A DNA stretch of 8,972 nucleotides from UBA11855 sp035297385 (GTDB lineage Archaea; Thermoproteota; Bathyarchaeia; Bathyarchaeales; Bathycorpusculaceae). The DNA is taken from contig DATGZD010000126.1 in the NCBI GenBank assembly GCA_035297385.1, positions 1 to 8,972 on the forward strand, in the 5' to 3' direction. This document shows, piece after piece, positions 6,701 to 8,972 of this stretch; positions within the stretch are counted from its first letter, which is position 1, and the number at the start of each line of letters is the position of its first letter. The position numbers and the translations under genes were made by a program. Below the pieces are notes generated by a model. The model was not told the DNA's origin. It ran no database searches and saw nothing but the letters and a program-made list of their open reading frames with translations.

Positions 6701-7066
6701 GTTTTCGATAGTGGAAATTTTTCTTGTTAATTTAGTTCTTACTCTTGTTTTTGTTGGTGACAAAGAGTTTAGTTTATGTTTAAAAGTATGTTAAATTTTA
6801 GTGTTTTTTACGTATTAAAAATGTCCTCTTTAGGAATTTTGTATGGACAATTCTTCCTATTTTAGGGGATACCCTGATTTTTTGTGGTATGTTTTTGGTT
6901 TATTTTTGAGTTTTGGGCTTAGTTTGAGGTTTTCATTTGCGTAATGTTAATGTTTTCGATAGGCTATTTTTGTGTTTTTAGGGGTCTAGATTGCCTATAA
7001 CGGCGTTATATTGGCGTGTTGAGAAGTATAAGTCGTTGAATCGGTATTTTCCGGAGCAGGTCGCAG
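6701..7066. other. T/G-rich non-coding stretch
   Basis: The plus strand is strongly enriched in T and G with stops in all frames on both strands, so no intact gene is likely. It contains a perfect 12-base direct repeat TGTTTTCGATAG (6700-6711 and 6951-6962). The end of the stretch has a 30-codon open piece at 6982-7074 (…ALYWRVEKYKSLNRYFPEQ…, ending in TAG), which I do not recognise and which has no start codon or homologue I can name. The region probably derives from decayed DNA between surface-protein genes. Confidence 0.4.
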
Positions 7067-7345
7067 ATGGCTAGCGCGCGCTTTAGCTACTTAGCAACAT
7101 TAGGTGAGACCGGTGACGAAGGTAGTGACAACAATCACTTCGGTCACCCGATTGATGTTGCTGTTGATAAGATAGGAAACATATACGTAGCTGACAGCAG
7201 CTATGCGCGTGTTCAAAGGTTTTTTATGGTGCCTGATTTGAATGTGGTTCCTGAAATTCCATTTGGTACAGTAGTTGCTTTAGTTAGTATGACAGTTTCT
7301 GTTACAGTATTTGTAGAAGTTAAGCGTCATAGAATAAAACAGTAA
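7067..7345 (+). pseudogene. Remnant of an NHL-repeat surface protein joined to its C-terminal anchor
   Basis: The frame contains exactly one NHL repeat, YLATLGETGDEGSDN then HFGHPIDVAVDKIGNIYV and ADSSYARVQRF, the beta-propeller blade pattern. Next come VPDLNVVPEIPFGT, a hydrophobic helix and the basic tail VKRHRIKQ. NHL propellers normally need about six blades, and an exported protein needs a signal peptide. Neither is present: the frame opens at 7040 after a stop, and the ATG at 7067 lies 6 bases before a GCGCGCGC tract at which the homology begins. I therefore read it as the last blade plus anchor of a lost protein. A weak GGAG-like element at 7053-7056 could still allow expression of a 92-residue peptide. 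Its anchor resembles those of the genes on either side. Confidence 0.65.
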
Positions 7346-7361
7346 ACAACCTAATCATACT

Positions 7362-7384
7362 CCTCTTTTTTTGTGTTGTTTTTT
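7362..7384 (+). terminator. T-rich terminator after the NHL remnant
   Basis: Two T runs (7366-7372 and 7379-7384) follow the stop at 7345 by 20-40 bases. This is the terminator expected for the former plus-strand gene. A weak 7-base inverted repeat CCTAATC/GATTAGG (7350-7356, 7392-7398) flanks it. Confidence 0.45.
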
Positions 7385-7435
7385 AACGTAGGATTAGGTG
7401 CGTATAGTTTTAGGTTTGGGAGATTAAAATTTAAT

Positions 7436-7455
7436 GAAAAAGAAAAAAAGAAGGG
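7436..7455 (-). terminator. T-rich terminator after the PKD remnant (minus strand)
   Basis: On the minus strand this stretch reads as T-rich runs interrupted by C, starting about 15 bases after the restored stop of the PKD remnant (7468). It is the counterpart of the plus-strand terminator, as expected for two convergent genes. Confidence 0.45.
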
Positions 7456-7467
7456 ATGCTTTTTATA

Positions 7468-7861
7468 TTATATTTTTTTACGACGCTTTGACATCAAATA
7501 GAAACCACTATAACCCGTCATTAGAGCAACAATCATTATTGTACCACGGTACTTCTGGTATTATGTTTGTAGGCGGTAGAATCATCATTACTTGAGAATA
7601 AGTAGCGCTTAATCCATTACTATCAACAACTGTTAAAGTTGTTGTGCGTCCTTCTAAACCATATATCGCACCACTGTTACCAGTTCGGCCAAATGTATAT
7701 TCAAAACTGTTTGACGTAGTTTTATGTATGATCTGAGGATAGCGCGCGCGAAGAGATGCCAAACTTGTTTTTGACTTAGAGCGCGCGTTTTCGCCGTTGT
7801 CATAGTTCAAGATTCTAATTTTGGAAACAACAATAATTGGACCACCTATCATAAGACGCAT
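7468..7861 (-). pseudogene. Remnant of a PKD-domain surface protein with a frameshifted C-terminal anchor
   Basis: The minus-strand frame is open from 7861 to a TAG at 7508-7510. It contains the end of a PKD-like domain, TTTLTVVDSNGLSATYSQV, then the anchor start NIIPEVPW. After Trp it turns into an unlikely YNNDCCSNDGL. In the neighbouring frame the bases right after the Trp codon (7544-7546) read GTIMIVALMTGYSGFYL and MSKRRKKI, then TAA at 7468-7470, an ideal hydrophobic helix with basic tail. Adding two bases after Trp joins them as PEVPWGT, matching PEIPFGT of the opposite remnant, so an indel has broken the gene. The PKD part is also scrambled (FGRTGNSGAIYGLEG where an FGDG-type turn and HxY strand are expected). 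No signal peptide precedes it, and the frame's first 47 bases lie inside the methyltransferase gene. It is probably non-functional. Confidence 0.7.
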
Positions 7862-8705
7862 AAATATATGGATCTTCTTCTATACAAGAATAATTGAGGT
7901 TTTCTAAAAAACTCCTAATCTTGCTATTTAGATTTCCAGTTATAAAAGGGTGTGACTCCATAACAACGAATGGTTTGTACTTCTTGAGTGTGTTTAAAGC
8001 CCCATTAAGCACATTTAATTCTGCTCCTTCGACATCAATTTTTAGAAAATCTAATCTTTCAATCTTTAATTCTTTGATGAGACTGTCAAGCTTTCTAATC
8101 TTAACGACTACTGCTTGTACAGAATTCGGAGCCGATGTGTTAACTATAGAGTTACTCCCTGAACTGGGCTGCAAATACAACACGGTATCGCCATCATAAT
8201 CGCCTAAAGCGGTATTTACCGTTGTAATATTTTTAATGTGGTTGGATTTTATGTTGTAATTCAGAAGTTTAAAATTATTGGAACTGGGTTCAATTGAGAT
8301 AACTTTAGAAGCGACAGTTGCAGCTTTTATGCTAAATACTCCTACGTGAGCTCCTGCGTCAACAACAAAATCTGTACTTAAGACATTTCTATGACGTTCA
8401 TAATCCTTATTGTAAAAAACTTCATCGTTAATAAAAACATTGTCTGCGGGCTGCAAGAAGAGAAGCCTATCAATTTTAGCTTGAACTAAGTATTTTTGTA
8501 TTTTCCTTATATAATTCAGGCGACTTAAAAGAAAAAAATTGAATAATCTGGGATTGTATAGTACAGTACCGCAATTTCTACCCAACAATAGTTTAAGGAT
8601 ATGATACCAAAAATACAGTGAATATATACGGACACGATATAGTAATCTCGGAATTGTGATTCTAGGCACAGATATCGCCCCATTATAAATCTGTTTTTTG
8701 CTCAT
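7815..8705 (-). CDS. FkbM-family SAM-dependent methyltransferase
   Basis: This 296-residue protein is probably an O-methyltransferase acting on a sugar or other polar group. The FkbM domain occupies about 110-280: SAM motif I at DFVVDAGAHVGVFSI (112-126), an acidic end of strand 2 at ISIEPS (137-142), ALGDYDGD (166-173), LDSL (206-209), and the family hallmark FLKIDVEGAEL (220-230). An N-terminal region of about 100 residues, basic with a hydrophobic stretch at 27-42, may contact membrane or partner. The ATG at 8705-8703 has no ribosome-binding site but is placed for a leaderless message. Known relatives often sit in surface-polysaccharide or glycosylation loci, fitting the sequon-rich surface protein nearby; a substrate link is inference. 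The last residues (about 286-296, RWSNYCCFQN) overlap the PKD remnant and may not be the ancestral end. Confidence 0.88.
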   Translation of the reverse strand: MSKKQIYNGAISVPRITIPRLLYRVRIYSLYFWYHILKLLLGRNCGTVLYNPRLFNFFLLSRLNYIRKIQKYLVQAKIDRLLFLQPADNVFINDEVFYNKDYERHRNVLSTDFVVDAGAHVGVFSIKAATVASKVISIEPSSNNFKLLNYNIKSNHIKNITTVNTALGDYDGDTVLYLQPSSGSNSIVNTSAPNSVQAVVVKIRKLDSLIKELKIERLDFLKIDVEGAELNVLNGALNTLKKYKPFVVMESHPFITGNLNSKIRSFLENLNYSCIEEDPYIYASYDRWSNYCCFQN

Positions 8706-8725
8706 ATAACAGAAAAGAATACCTC

Positions 8726-8748
8726 TTATTTAAAGAAATTATTTCTTT
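8726..8748 (-). promoter_or_regulatory. TATA box and overlapping 17-base palindrome before the methyltransferase gene
   Basis: On the minus strand CTTTAAATAA (8735-8726) is a good TATA element. A start about 25 bases downstream falls at or within a few bases of the ATG (8705), predicting a leaderless transcript and explaining the missing Shine-Dalgarno. A perfect palindrome AAAGAAAT-T-ATTTCTTT (8732-8748) covers the BRE position and the edge of the TATA box. A regulator bound there would block TBP/TFB. The sequence features are seen directly; the regulation is inferred, and A/T-rich palindromes can arise by chance. Confidence 0.5.
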
Positions 8749-8972
8749 CCTTTCTTCAAAAAGTACGACGACAAAAAATCGTTCAAGTTTGAATGGACGC
8801 ACCAAAGAATACACACACAATAATTCTCATAAAAATTTGAGACTTAAGATTTTTAATTTATCTTAAACTTATTGAAGTGTAAATATCAAAAAATTGATCG
8901 CAAAATTAATCATTAATCTTCTTTTTGCAATGTCAGATTACAGTTGTGGTAATAATTTATTTCAAATCTCTT
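8749..8972. other. AT-rich stretch upstream of the methyltransferase gene
   Basis: No gene, RNA or mobile element could be recognised up to the right edge. The only structure noted is a 7-base inverted repeat TTAAGAT/ATCTTAA (8844-8850 and 8860-8866, 9-base loop). In DNA this AT-rich it is weak evidence for an operator or terminator of a gene beyond the edge. Confidence 0.4.

Larger units (their letters stand above)
6689..7787. repeat. Cluster of four GCGCGC tracts
   Basis: AGCGCGCT at 6689-6696, AGCGCGCGCT at 7073-7082, AGCGCGCGCG at 7741-7750 and GCGCGCG at 7781-7787 are the only GCGCGC-containing tracts in the window. All fall within 1.1 kb of AT-rich DNA. Their positions match the edges of the repeat surface gene and its neighbouring remnants. 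The tracts are alternating purine-pyrimidine and mostly palindromic. A function is not shown. Confidence 0.5.

Noticed and set aside
6401..6763. 120-codon open frame on the minus strand
   Set aside because: Half of it is antisense to the surface-repeat gene and the rest covers the T-rich terminator; its Lys/Phe-rich residues reflect composition.
7350..7398. Inverted repeat CCTAATC/GATTAGG around the T runs
   Set aside because: Seven bases with a 35-base loop is too weak to call insertion-sequence ends or an attachment site.
8844..8866. Inverted repeat TTAAGAT/ATCTTAA
   Set aside because: Short and A/T-rich in A/T-rich DNA, with no gene beside it in the window to regulate.
1..8972. CRISPR arrays, tRNA or rRNA genes, and intact transposases
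   Set aside because: I looked for regularly spaced repeats, T-loop-like GGTTCAAATC motifs and transposase motifs on both strands and found none.

Overview
The window looks like part of an archaeal chromosome, most plausibly from a Bathyarchaeia-like lineage. That assignment is an inference. It rests on three things: archaeal TATA elements (CTTATATAC before the hydrogenase operon, CTTTAAATA before the methyltransferase gene) with GGTG/GGAG ribosome-binding sites; an AT-rich composition; and three different surface-protein C-termini that share a Pro-Glu-hydrophobic motif, one transmembrane helix and a short basic tail.

Layout. Positions 1-3983 (minus strand) hold a compact five-gene operon transcribed hoxE-hoxF-hoxU-hoxY-hoxH, with hoxH running off the left edge. 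It encodes a complete NAD(P)-linked, group 3d-like [NiFe]-hydrogenase: a diaphorase arm (HoxE, HoxF, HoxU with FMN and several Fe-S clusters) and a hydrogenase arm (HoxY, HoxH). Genes overlap or abut by 8, 1, 3 and 4 bases. A TATA box at about 4044-4052 and a perfect hairpin in the predicted 5' leader (3996-4012) precede the operon. Positions 4091-4273 carry a decayed fragment that, after undoing one extra T and one stop codon, reads as the conserved segment of a prenyltransferase/squalene-cyclase-like protein. A small, highly charged CsbD-like protein follows at 4537-4737 (minus).

Positions 5064-8705 form an accessory, cell-surface region. A secreted protein of 521 residues made of five carboxypeptidase-regulatory-like beta-sandwich repeats, rich in Asn-X-Ser/Thr sequons and ending in a PEF-type anchor, is intact. 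Next come about 430 bases of T/G-rich non-coding DNA, then two remnants of other surface proteins facing each other: a single NHL repeat fused to a C-terminal anchor (plus strand, ending 7345), and a PKD-like domain whose anchor is knocked out of frame by a small indel (minus strand, 7468-7861). Convergent T-rich terminators separate them. An FkbM-family methyltransferase gene (7815-8705, minus) overlaps the PKD remnant. It has a TATA box placed for a leaderless transcript and a 17-base palindrome over the promoter.

The most unusual pattern is a set of four GCGCGC tracts confined to 6689-7787, in DNA where that hexamer should be rare. They sit close to the ends of the surface gene and its remnants, and may mark recombination joints. 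I found no CRISPR array, tRNA, rRNA or intact transposase.
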